From Alkalibacterium sp. (GTDB lineage Bacteria; Bacillota; Bacilli; Lactobacillales; Carnobacteriaceae_A), in assembly GCA_007692455.1 (NCBI GenBank), contig RECC01000060.1:1-64000 (forward strand): a stretch of DNA of 64,000 nt, written 5' to 3'. The first letter of the stretch is position 1, and every line of letters begins with the position of its first letter. The notes beneath the pieces were generated by a model. It made no database searches and was not told where the DNA came from. It saw nothing but the letters and a program-made list of their open reading frames with translations. Shown here in pieces: positions 55,903 to 64,000 of the stretch. A program made the translations under genes and the position numbers.

Positions 55903-56841
55903 GTGCAGAAAGTAAGAAAGGCCATTATACCTGCAGCGGGTTATGGAACACGGTTCCTGCCGGCTACCAAAGCTATGCCTAAAGAAATGATACCTATAGT
56001 AGATAAACCGACTATTCAGTTTATAGTAGAAGAAGCAATTGCTTCTGGGATTGAAGATATTTTAATTATTACTGGGAAACTGAAACGACCGATTGAAGAT
56101 CATTTTGATTCAAATCCTGAACTGGAAGAGAATCTTCGGGCAAAAGGTAAGCACGAACTACTGGAACTCGTTGAAGAAACGACCGGATTGAATCTTTATT
56201 TTGCCAGACAGGCTTATCCTCTGGGATTGGGCCATGCTGTACTTCAGGCTAAAGCCTTTGTAGGGAATGAACCTTTTGTCATTATGCTAGGTGATGATGT
56301 CATGGTAGATGAAGAACCCCTGACAAAACAGCTGATTGACAGCTACGAGAAAACACATGCGTCAAACATTGCCGTGATGAAGGTACCTCACGAAGAGACA
56401 TCCAGTTACGGTATTATAGACCCCGAAGCAGAAGCTGGTGAAGGGCTGTATAATGTCCGTAAGTTTGTAGAAAAGCCTGATCCTGAAGATGCACCGAGCG
56501 ATTTGGCTATTATAGGACGGTACCTGCTGACACCTGAGATTTTTGATATTCTAGAGCACGTTGAGCCTGGAAAAGGCGGAGAAATTCAGCTGACCGATGC
56601 GATTGACATACTTAATAAAACGCAGCGGGTCTTTGCTAAGGAATTTAAAGGTGAGCGTTATGATGTGGGAGATAAATTCGGCTTTCTAAAAACCACTATA
56701 CAATACGGGCTGAAGCATCCACAGGTCAAGGACGATCTGAGAGCGTATATTCTCGAATTGTCGAAAGAACTTGAAAATGGTAACGTGGAGAATAAAATGC
56801 ATCCGGAAGAACATGTCCTTGAAGATGCTAAAGAAAAATAA
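55903..56841 (+). CDS. galU: UTP-glucose-1-phosphate uridylyltransferase
   Basis: Enzyme (312 aa) making UDP-glucose from glucose-1-phosphate, used for glycolipids and wall glycosylation. [23 protein letters not shown], the central LGDDVM segment and [10 protein letters not shown] are typical. GAGGAG (55888-55893) fits GTG 55903 or GTG 55900; the TTG at 55894 abuts it and is too close. GTG 55903 begins exactly at the conserved N-terminus. Pgm, which supplies glucose-1-phosphate, lies 1.4 kb on. Confidence 0.94.
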   Translation: MQKVRKAIIPAAGYGTRFLPATKAMPKEMIPIVDKPTIQFIVEEAIASGIEDILIITGKLKRPIEDHFDSNPELEENLRAKGKHELLELVEETTGLNLYFARQAYPLGLGHAVLQAKAFVGNEPFVIMLGDDVMVDEEPLTKQLIDSYEKTHASNIAVMKVPHEETSSYGIIDPEAEAGEGLYNVRKFVEKPDPEDAPSDLAIIGRYLLTPEIFDILEHVEPGKGGEIQLTDAIDILNKTQRVFAKEFKGERYDVGDKFGFLKTTIQYGLKHPQVKDDLRAYILELSKELENGNVENKMHPEEHVLEDAKEK

Positions 56842-56859
56842 ACTGTCATAAAATGATTC

Positions 56860-56912
56860 AGCTTCTTTTATAATAAACAGTAAATACCTGTTTGTTGTGA
56901 AAGAAGCTTTTG
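56860..56912 (+). terminator. galU operon terminator
   Basis: A 21-bp stem with three wobble pairs, 56860-56880 with 56888-56908, loop of 7 bases, then TTTT. Confidence 0.88.
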
Positions 56913-56915
56913 CTC

Positions 56916-56943
56916 TTGACATATTATCTCAGTTTAGTATACT
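56916..56943 (+). promoter_or_regulatory. trxB promoter
   Basis: Consensus TTGACA (56916-56921), 16-base spacer and TATACT (56938-56943); start near 56950, 77 bases before the ATG. Confidence 0.8.
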
Positions 56944-57008
56944 GATAAAGGATTAAACAAAACTTACAAAAAGTAAGCATGTGAAACGAGTAATCAATCA
57001 GTATATAA

Positions 57009-57983
<975 letters not shown>

Positions 57984-58005
57984 CCTGCAGTCCAACAAAA
58001 AAATG

Positions 58006-58050
58006 CTGCACGGGAATTATACATTAAGTATAAAGCCTGTGCAGTCTTTT
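58006..58050 (+). terminator. trxB terminator
   Basis: CTGCAC pairs with GTGCAG across an inner TTATAC/GTATAA stem (58017-58033), followed by TTTTT. Confidence 0.75.
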
Positions 58051-58141
58051 TAATTAAGCATATATTCCTGCTCAGTGATGTTCAGATTAAGTGCACCACA
58101 GATCACGTGTATACTTTTTTCATGCAAGAAATAGCTAATAA

Positions 58142-58150
58142 TGGTACAAT
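58142..58150 (+). promoter_or_regulatory. Extended -10 promoter of pgm
   Basis: TGG-TACAAT at 58142-58150, about 50 bases before the ATG; weak -35. Confidence 0.55.
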
Positions 58151-58202
58151 AAGGGCAGAAACAGTAAGCGCTCTATACATAATTCAGAAAAGAGGGAAAA
58201 TG

Positions 58203-59930
58203 ATGAATTGGAAAGAAACTTATGAAACGTGGCTAAAAAGTGAAAAACTGGATGCAGAACTGAAGAAGGAACTGGAAGAACACAAGGCAGACGAAGCTGT
58301 TCTAGAAGATGCATTTTATACGTCACTTGAATTTGGGACAGCAGGGATGCGTGGAATCATTGGAGCAGGAACGAATCGAATGAACGCCTACACTGTGAGA
58401 CAGGCAACTGAAGGGCTAGCTTTATACTTAGAAAGTAAAGGCAGTGAATTTGCTGAACGGGGAGTGGCTATTGCATACGATTCTCGTCACAAGTCTCCGG
58501 AATTTGCAGTTGAGGCTGCAAAGACACTAGCTGCTCATGGCATCAAAGCTTTTGTCTTCGAAGAGCTGCGGGCAACGCCTGAACTTTCTTTTGCAGTCAG
58601 ACATTTTAAAGCGGCAGCAGGTATAATGATTACCGCCAGCCATAACCCCCCTGAGTATAACGGGTATAAAGTTTACGGGGATGATGGTGCACAGCTTCCA
58701 CCTGCAGAGGCAGACGAATTAACTGAATACGTAAGAAGTGTTACAGATTTATTGTCAATCGCCACGGTTTCAGAAGACGAGGCGAAAGAAAAAGATCTGC
58801 TTAAGATTGTTGGTAAAGAAGTAGACCGCGTCTATCTTGACTACCTAAAAACGGTTACCATAGATCAGGATCTAATAGACCGTCAAGGCAGAAACTTGAA
58901 AATTATTTTTACGCCCCTTCATGGAACTGGGAAAATGATTGGAATGAAAGCTTTAAAACAGGCTGGTTTCAAAAATGTTTCTTTAGTTGAGCAGCAGGCA
59001 GAACCTGACCCGGATTTTTCAACTGTCAAATCACCGAATCCTGAAGATCCGAAAGCGTTCGAAATGGCTATGAAACAGGCAGAAAAAGAAAATGCGGATA
59101 TTCTTATTGCAACTGACCCCGATGCAGACCGTCTTGGGATGGCAGTGAAGACCACAGAAGGCCACTATGAAGTATTATCCGGTAATCAGATTGCCAGTCT
59201 CTTGGTGGATTACATTCTCAATGCGCACACAAAACTGGGCACGTTGCCGCAGGGCAGCATCATCCTTAAGTCAATTGTATCCAGTGAACTCCCAGCGGTT
59301 ATAGCAGATAAGTATGGCGTGCAGTCAATGGATGTACTGACTGGGTTCAAGTTTATCGCCCAAAAAATCAAGGAATTCGAAGAAACGCACGAGCATACGT
59401 TTATGTTCGGCTTTGAAGAAAGCTACGGCTATCTGATTCAGCCATTTGTCAGAGATAAAGACGCCATTCAGGCACTTGTGATGGTTGCAGAAATGGCAGC
59501 ATTCCATAAGGAAGAAGAAAACAGCTGCTTTGATGCCTTGCATGATTTATATCATCAGCATGGTCATTACAGAGAGAAGACCATCTCCATTACCATGGAA
59601 GGGATGGAAGGTACTAAAAAAATCCAGTCACTAATGGAGGCTATGAGAAAAGAGTCGCCTAAGGAATTTGGAGGCATCAAAGTCTGTAAAGCAGAAGATT
59701 TCAGAGAACAGGTTAGAACAGTTAAATCTGTCGAAGAACCAATCAACTTGCCTAAAGCGAATGTGTTGAAATATACATTGGCTGATTCAAGTTGGATCGC
59801 AGCGCGTCCTTCCGGAACTGAACCGAAAATTAAATTCTATATGTCAGCAATGGATGATTCCGGTGTTGTTGTAGAAGAGAAATTGGAAGCTTTTGAAGCA
59901 GATATTCAGTCAATTATAGACAACCACTAA
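58203..59930 (+). CDS. pgcA: Alpha-phosphoglucomutase (PgcA type)
   Basis: Phosphohexomutase (575 aa) interconverting glucose-6-phosphate and glucose-1-phosphate, feeding GalU. The catalytic Ser146 in ITASHNPPEYNGYKVYG, the Mg site DPDADRLG, the GFEESYG sugar loop and the C-terminal RPSGTEPKIKFY are present. Two adjacent ATG codons follow AGAGGG; the second (58203) has the better spacing. Phosphomannomutase activity is possible, but the length and neighbours favour phosphoglucomutase. Confidence 0.93.
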   Translation: MNWKETYETWLKSEKLDAELKKELEEHKADEAVLEDAFYTSLEFGTAGMRGIIGAGTNRMNAYTVRQATEGLALYLESKGSEFAERGVAIAYDSRHKSPEFAVEAAKTLAAHGIKAFVFEELRATPELSFAVRHFKAAAGIMITASHNPPEYNGYKVYGDDGAQLPPAEADELTEYVRSVTDLLSIATVSEDEAKEKDLLKIVGKEVDRVYLDYLKTVTIDQDLIDRQGRNLKIIFTPLHGTGKMIGMKALKQAGFKNVSLVEQQAEPDPDFSTVKSPNPEDPKAFEMAMKQAEKENADILIATDPDADRLGMAVKTTEGHYEVLSGNQIASLLVDYILNAHTKLGTLPQGSIILKSIVSSELPAVIADKYGVQSMDVLTGFKFIAQKIKEFEETHEHTFMFGFEESYGYLIQPFVRDKDAIQALVMVAEMAAFHKEEENSCFDALHDLYHQHGHYREKTISITMEGMEGTKKIQSLMEAMRKESPKEFGGIKVCKAEDFREQVRTVKSVEEPINLPKANVLKYTLADSSWIAARPSGTEPKIKFYMSAMDDSGVVVEEKLEAFEADIQSIIDNH

Positions 59931-59956
59931 GTATCGATCATCAGGAGGGTACTATT

Positions 59957-60154
59957 TTGGAAAAAAATGTCGGCAATAGTGATAAATGGCTACGACTAAT
60001 AATGGCAGCATTAATTTTCCCACTGCTTTTTGTTATTAAAGGCCCTGTAAAATGGGCTGGCTTAGTGTCCGTTCCATTACTAGGGACTGCATTAATGGGC
60101 AGATGTGGATTATATGCCGCTCTAGGTATCAATACCTGTAAGCTTGAAAATTAA
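59957..60154 (+). CDS. Small DUF2892-type membrane protein
   Basis: Membrane protein (65 aa) with two hydrophobic segments and the pattern MGRCGLYAALGINTC near the end, as in the YgaP-like DUF2892 family. The start is TTG with AGGAGGG upstream. The Cys pair may bind a ligand; the function is not known. Followed by a terminator. Confidence 0.75.
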   Translation: MEKNVGNSDKWLRLIMAALIFPLLFVIKGPVKWAGLVSVPLLGTALMGRCGLYAALGINTCKLEN

Positions 60155-60161
60155 TCGGGAG

Positions 60162-60195
60162 AAGCTGTACAGCAATCGCTGTGCAGCTTTTTTAT
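60162..60195 (+). terminator. Terminator of the pgm-DUF2892 unit
   Basis: AAGCTGTACAGC (60162-60173) pairs with 60178-60189 with one wobble, loop AATC, then T tract. Confidence 0.9.
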
Positions 60196-60312
60196 ATGAA
60201 CAGGATATGACTCTTTTAAAGTTGAGTGTACATGACACGCCAGGGATGTTATAATAATAAGAAGTCAGTAAACGATTATGAAAACGCTATTGACATTAAG
60301 GGAGTGGAGCCA

Positions 60313-61200
60313 ATGAATGAGAATTTAGAACTGGTTATTATCACGGGAATGAGTGGAGCCGGTAAGACGGTTGCCATGCAGAGTTTTGAAGATATGGGAT
60401 ATTACTGCATTGATAATATGCCACCGAACCTCCTGCCTACATTTTGGAAATTAGTGAGAGAATCCGGACAGTTCAGTAAAATTGCACTGGTAATGGATTT
60501 ACGCATGAAAGATTTCTTTGAGGAAATCAATGCGGCTATTACGACAATGGATAACACTCCTCATATTACAACACGAATTGTCTTTCTTGATGCGACTAAC
60601 GAAGAACTGGTAACACGCTATAAGGAAACGAGACGGGCGCATCCGTTGGCAAAAAATGAACGAACAATCGAAGGAATAAAAAAAGAAAGAGAACTGCTGC
60701 AGGACATTAGACGAAAAGCGCAGCTGGTTATCGACACGTCTAAATTGACTCCCAGAGAGTTGAGAGAACAATTAATTCAAAAATTTAAAACAAAAGAAAA
60801 AGAAATGTTTCGAGTGGAAATGGTATCCTTTGGATTTAAATACGGCATTCCAATTGATGCAGATATCGTAATGGATGTTAGATTTTTGCCAAATCCACAC
60901 TACATTCCGGAACTAAAACCACAGACTGGTCTTGATGAGGAAGTATACGAATACGTCATGAGGCAGACGGAAACAGAGCAGTTCTACAGAAAATTTACAG
61001 ATCTTCTAGATACTACTCTACCTGGCTATAAAAAAGAAGGAAAAAGTAATCTGACGATAGCTATAGGCTGCACTGGAGGGAAGCATCGTTCTGTTGCTCT
61101 GGTCGAACGTATCGGAAAGAAAATCAAAGCCGATGGCTATCCGGTCAATATATCTCATCGAGATAAAGATAAAGTAAAGGAGTCCGTTGTGCGATCATGA
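60313..61200 (+). CDS. rapZ: RNase adapter / nucleotide-binding protein RapZ
   Basis: P-loop protein (295 aa, YvcJ in Bacillus). Walker A GMSGAGKT near residues 12-19 and the C-terminal IGCTGGKHRSVALVE are typical. In Gram-positive bacteria it affects competence and cell-wall sensing; GlmS regulation is known for the enterobacterial form only. ATG 60313 is chosen because GGAGTGGAG lies before it. The stop overlaps yvcK by 4 bases. Confidence 0.93.
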   Translation: MNENLELVIITGMSGAGKTVAMQSFEDMGYYCIDNMPPNLLPTFWKLVRESGQFSKIALVMDLRMKDFFEEINAAITTMDNTPHITTRIVFLDATNEELVTRYKETRRAHPLAKNERTIEGIKKERELLQDIRRKAQLVIDTSKLTPRELREQLIQKFKTKEKEMFRVEMVSFGFKYGIPIDADIVMDVRFLPNPHYIPELKPQTGLDEEVYEYVMRQTETEQFYRKFTDLLDTTLPGYKKEGKSNLTIAIGCTGGKHRSVALVERIGKKIKADGYPVNISHRDKDKVKESVVRS

Positions 61201-62213
61201 AGCAGATAATAACGAACAAAAGAAGGCCTAAAATAGTCGTTATCGGCGGAGGAACGGGCTTGCCTGTCATTTTAAAAAGTTTAAAAGAAAAAGACGCCGA
61301 CGTCACAGCCATAGTAACAGTGGCTGATGACGGCGGCAGTAGTGGAGAATTGAGAAAAAGTTTTAACGCTGTACCACCTGGAGACTTGAGAAATGTACTC
61401 ATTGCGCTGTCGGATATTCCAGAATTACAGAAAGAAATTTTTCAGTACCGCTTTAAAATGTGTGACTCCTCTTTATCCGGTCATACAATCGGCAATCTCA
61501 TTATCCAGGCCACAGCGGATATGAGAGGAAATATTTACGACGCCATTCAGTTGCTTGCAACTATGATGCACGTGAAAGGACACGTCTATCCAGCAGCAGA
61601 GGAACCACTGGTTCTTCATGCACGGTATATGGATGGAACAACGCAAGCAGGCGAATCACTCATACCGAAAAGTGGAAAAATGATTGATTATGTGGCCGTA
61701 TCATGTGTTGAAGGCCGAAAACCAGTACATGCCAGCCGGAAAGTTATTTCGTCCATTATGGACGCAGATATGGTGGTGCTCGGACCCGGCAGCTTATTTA
61801 CAAGCATCTTGCCAAATATTATGATACCGGATATTGGTAAAGCCCTACTCGACACAGAAGCGAAAGTGGTGTATATCTCTAATATCATGACTCAACTGGG
61901 CGAAACGGAAGGTCTTTCCGACGCTGATCACGTTCGTGTTCTTCATAAGCACTTAGGTAAGAGATTCATTGATATTGCATTGACTAATAATGGTGTCGTA
62001 CCGTCCGATTATATTTCTCAGGAATCCGGTAACGAATACTTACTGCAAGTGGAACACGATTTCAAGGGGTTACAAGAAGAAGTACCGTTAATCATTTCTG
62101 ATGATTTTCTTAAGTTGTTGCCTCGCGGTGTATATCATGATGGTGAAAAAGCAGCAGAGGAAATATTCAGAACAGCATTCAACAGTCAGCGTAAAATAAA
62201 TAATTATTTGTAA
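61197..62213 (+). CDS. yvcK: Gluconeogenesis factor YvcK (CofD/UPF0052 family)
   Basis: Cytosolic protein (338 aa) needed for growth on gluconeogenic carbon and for wall homeostasis in relatives; it binds UDP-sugars. The N-terminal VIGGGTGLPVILKSLK and VADDGGSSGELR motifs and GPGSLFTSILPN are intact. The ATGA overlap with rapZ and the short gap to whiA define one operon. Confidence 0.94.
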   Translation: MKQIITNKRRPKIVVIGGGTGLPVILKSLKEKDADVTAIVTVADDGGSSGELRKSFNAVPPGDLRNVLIALSDIPELQKEIFQYRFKMCDSSLSGHTIGNLIIQATADMRGNIYDAIQLLATMMHVKGHVYPAAEEPLVLHARYMDGTTQAGESLIPKSGKMIDYVAVSCVEGRKPVHASRKVISSIMDADMVVLGPGSLFTSILPNIMIPDIGKALLDTEAKVVYISNIMTQLGETEGLSDADHVRVLHKHLGKRFIDIALTNNGVVPSDYISQESGNEYLLQVEHDFKGLQEEVPLIISDDFLKLLPRGVYHDGEKAAEEIFRTAFNSQRKINNYL

Positions 62214-62244
62214 ACGATGAGCAGATAAACAGGGAAGTGATAAA

Positions 62245-63183
62245 ATGTCGTTTGCGTTTGAAGTGAAAAAAGAATTGACCTTGCTTGAAGTCCATCCGGA
62301 ACATGCCAAGGCAGAATTGGCCGCATTGATTCGAATGAATGGGACGTTAAGCATAGTGGATCATACCTTCGTATTAAATGTTCAGACAGAAAATGCAGCC
62401 ATCGCAAGAAGAATATATTCCTTAATCAAGGATAATTTTGATGTGGAATCCGAGCTTCTTGTCCGAAAAAAAATGAAACTGAAAAAAAATAATGTCTATA
62501 TTGTCCGATTAAAAAGCGGTACAGAAACGATTCTCAAAGAACTGGGGATAATGGACGGCATGCTTTACAGTGGTCATATTCCACAAGAGATACTGAATAA
62601 TAAGCAAAAAGCAAAATCCTATCTCAGAGGGGCTTTTCTAGCGAGCGGGTCAGTCAACAGTCCCGATACCAGTCGTTATCATCTGGAAATTTATTCAAAT
62701 TATGAAGAGCATAACGAAGATATCTGTCATATGATGCAGTTGTTTGATTTGAATGCCCGAATGCATGAAAGAAGAAATGGGTATATTGTCTATCTCAAAG
62801 AATCAGAAAAAATAGCTGATTTTCTATCTCTTATCGGTGCTACCGGTAGCATGTTCCGTTTTGAAGATGTCCGGATTGTCAGAGATATGCGCAATTCAGT
62901 TAATCGACTGGTAAACTGTGAGAATGCCAACATGAACAAGACAATTGATGCTGCAACTAAACAGATAGAGAGCATCGAACTGATTGCCCGAACAAAAGGA
63001 CTGGATACACTTCCTGAAAAATTAAGAGAAATTGCCAAGCTCAGATTAGATCATCCGGATATCAGCTTGAAGGAATTAGGCGAACTTGTTCCAAATGGAG
63101 GGGTTTCAAAATCAGGGGTTAATCATCGACTCAGGAAAATTAATAAAATCGCTGAAGAAATAGCGCAGTCACGTGCTGTTTAA
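62245..63183 (+). CDS. whiA: DNA-binding protein WhiA
   Basis: Two-domain protein (312 aa): an N-terminal LAGLIDADG homing-endonuclease-like domain without nuclease residues and a C-terminal helix-turn-helix (about 225-310, [26 protein letters not shown]). In Bacillus it influences division and chromosome organisation. In many lactobacilli clpP follows, but here the next gene is rnfC. Confidence 0.94.
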   Translation: MSFAFEVKKELTLLEVHPEHAKAELAALIRMNGTLSIVDHTFVLNVQTENAAIARRIYSLIKDNFDVESELLVRKKMKLKKNNVYIVRLKSGTETILKELGIMDGMLYSGHIPQEILNNKQKAKSYLRGAFLASGSVNSPDTSRYHLEIYSNYEEHNEDICHMMQLFDLNARMHERRNGYIVYLKESEKIADFLSLIGATGSMFRFEDVRIVRDMRNSVNRLVNCENANMNKTIDAATKQIESIELIARTKGLDTLPEKLREIAKLRLDHPDISLKELGELVPNGGVSKSGVNHRLRKINKIAEEIAQSRAV

Positions 63184-63221
63184 AACTGTTATCTCTAGAT
63201 TACTGGAGATAGCAGTTTTTT
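63182..63221 (+). terminator. whiA terminator
   Basis: A 14-bp stem with one wobble, 63182-63195 with 63206-63219, loop of 10 bases, T run. The stem starts at the whiA stop. Confidence 0.9.
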
Positions 63222-63305
63222 CACGTTTCAAGAAGTCGAGTTTTCATTTTAAACGACGGGTTTTCACGAGTAAGATAACACTTTTTCTGGATATGTCATT
63301 GTTTA

Positions 63306-63335
63306 TATTCTCACTCCGCAATCTAAATGAGAATA
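63306..63335. repeat. Inverted repeat TATTCTCA/TGAGAATA
   Basis: TATTCTCA at 63306-63313 and its exact complement TGAGAATA at 63328-63335, with a 14-base gap. The half sites resemble Fur or PerR half sites but are in the reverse order; the meaning is unclear. Confidence 0.4.
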
Positions 63336-63380
63336 CAGGGGCTAATGTATAAACATTTTGTTTAAAAGGATGCAATATAA

Positions 63381-63395
63381 TTATAATCATTACAT
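63381..63395 (+). promoter_or_regulatory. PerR-box-like sequence
   Basis: TTATAATCATTACAT matches the 7-1-7 PerR box TTATAATNATTATAA at 12 of 14 fixed positions. Confidence 0.45.
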
Positions 63396-63479
63396 TTATA
63401 CAGCAGTCAAATCCTGGAAGTAGCGCTTTGACATGTGTTTTTTTCACAAAAAAACTATAAATCGAAATGAAAAAGAGAA

Positions 63480-63494
63480 TGATAATCATTATCA
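63480..63494 (+). promoter_or_regulatory. Fur box upstream of rnfC
   Basis: TGATAATCATTATCA is an exact 7-1-7 Fur box, within the 19-base palindrome at 63478-63496. A likely -10 TATAAT follows at 63551-63556. The rnfC ATG is 190 bases downstream. No reading frame with a ribosome site was seen between them. Confidence 0.75.
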
Positions 63495-63683
63495 TTTGTG
63501 ATATTTCTGTACATAATTCCGGCTAAAAGCCTTTAAAATCTTTACTTTTGTATAATATTTCGTTATTCTTATTGTAGAGATTGTAACAGCTATAATTTAA
63601 ATATATTTGTGAAATTATTATTATGTTCTTCTTGTTGTTGCATAATCAGGGTTAGCTTTCATAGAATTTGAGGAGGTAAGGGA

Positions 63684-64000
63684 ATGCGTTTCAAAACAGT
63701 ACAAAAAGCTGTATTTCCTAAACATAACAAATCTCGTACGCATAACAAAGCCATCGAGAGAGTTGATGCACCATCAATAATGGTTTATCCAATGTCCATG
63801 CACTTAGGGGCGCCGGCGAAGCCAGTGGTTGCAGTAGGAGATAAGGTTAAAGTAGGTACACTAATCGGTGAAGGTCAAGGATTTATATCAGCACATATCT
63901 TGTCCTCAGTTAGTGGAGAAGTTGTTTCGATTGAAGAGAGAGATGTTTTAAGTGGCGTCTACACCTGTGTGATTGTAAAAAATGATGGAGAGTATATCGA
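63684..64000 (+). CDS. rnfC: RnfC, electron transport complex subunit C (5' part only)
   Basis: The first 105 codons of an open frame cut by the window end. The opening resembles RnfC: a region with PMSMHLGAPAKPVVAVGDKVKVGTLIGEG and a following SSVSGEVVSIE segment, the barrel-sandwich domain before the FMN and iron-sulfur parts. RnfC would transfer electrons from NADH towards ferredoxin in an Na+- or H+-coupled membrane complex. AGGAGG stands before the ATG. Iron-sulfur and FMN sites lie beyond the edge, so the full identity is not proven. Confidence 0.75.
   Translation, partial: MRFKTVQKAVFPKHNKSRTHNKAIERVDAPSIMVYPMSMHLGAPAKPVVAVGDKVKVGTLIGEGQGFISAHILSSVSGEVVSIEERDVLSGVYTCVIVKNDGEYI

Noticed and set aside
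63244..63495. Minus-strand hydrophobic frame of about 83 codons
   Set aside because: It starts within the Fur box palindrome and consists of AT-rich leader sequence; no SD.

Overview
The window is a dense, low-to-moderate-GC Gram-positive chromosome segment with 59 protein-coding genes called and no rRNA, tRNA, CRISPR or transposase. AAGGAGG-type ribosome sites, the mevalonate route to isoprenoids, LCP/TagO wall-polymer genes, comFA-comFC, long hpf, hprK, and a rapZ-yvcK-whiA cluster all point to Bacillota, order Lactobacillales. The combination with MinJ-like and Yvl-type genes and a short rnfC start best fits a Carnobacteriaceae-like organism, possibly marine or alkaliphilic; the genus is inference only. 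Exported lipoproteins are visibly rich in Asp/Glu, which agrees with a salty or alkaline habitat.

Layout. 1-8.4 kb: an amidase, an amino-acid ABC transporter without its ATPase, threonine catabolism (kbl-tdh, minus strand), pyrimidine-nucleoside phosphorylase, and the AzlCD branched-chain amino-acid exporter. 8.4-13.1 kb (minus strand): an mvaK1-mvaD-mvaK2-fni operon with a small HEXXH membrane protein behind it. 13.2-17.5 kb: coaA, a DUF3221 lipoprotein, a PAS-degenerate GGDEF protein, and two wall-polymer glycosyltransferases. 17.9-22.8 kb: an iron-type ABC importer with a coupled beta-CASP-like metallo-hydrolase. 23-25.4 kb: NAD salvage (pncB-nadE). 25.5-28.1 kb: GlcNAc catabolism (nagA-nagB-gntR). 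28.2-31.6 kb: tagO flanked by two LCP ligases. 31.7-44.9 kb: yigZ, degV, comFA-comFC, hpf, secA, prfB (programmed frameshift), ftsE-ftsX, a secreted coiled-coil NlpC/P60 hydrolase and a MinJ-like PDZ protein. 45-47.3 kb: an ArsR repressor with an HMA-CDF fusion metal exporter, and an HD phosphohydrolase. 47.4-52.8 kb: uvrA and a YvlB-YvlC-YvlD envelope module. 53-60.2 kb: hprK-lgt-gpsA-galU, trxB, pgm and a small DUF2892 protein. 60.3-63.2 kb: rapZ-yvcK-whiA. 63.7 kb to the end: the 5' part of rnfC, behind a long leader with an exact Fur box and a PerR-like box.

How it works together. Much of 29-63 kb is a conserved Firmicutes housekeeping order concerned with envelope synthesis and division: TagO, TagA and LCP build and attach wall polymers; GalU and Pgm supply UDP-glucose; FtsEX with the NlpC/P60 protein opens peptidoglycan at division; MinJ-like protein places the septum; Lgt and SecA export lipoproteins; RapZ, YvcK, WhiA and HprK tie growth to carbon state. 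The least ordinary items are the HMA-CDF fusion with its own repressor, the MBL protein translationally coupled to an ABC permease, the HEXXH protein next to the mevalonate operon, the inactive-looking GGDEF protein, and the metal-responsive leader before rnfC. I did not find a clearly new defence or mobile system.
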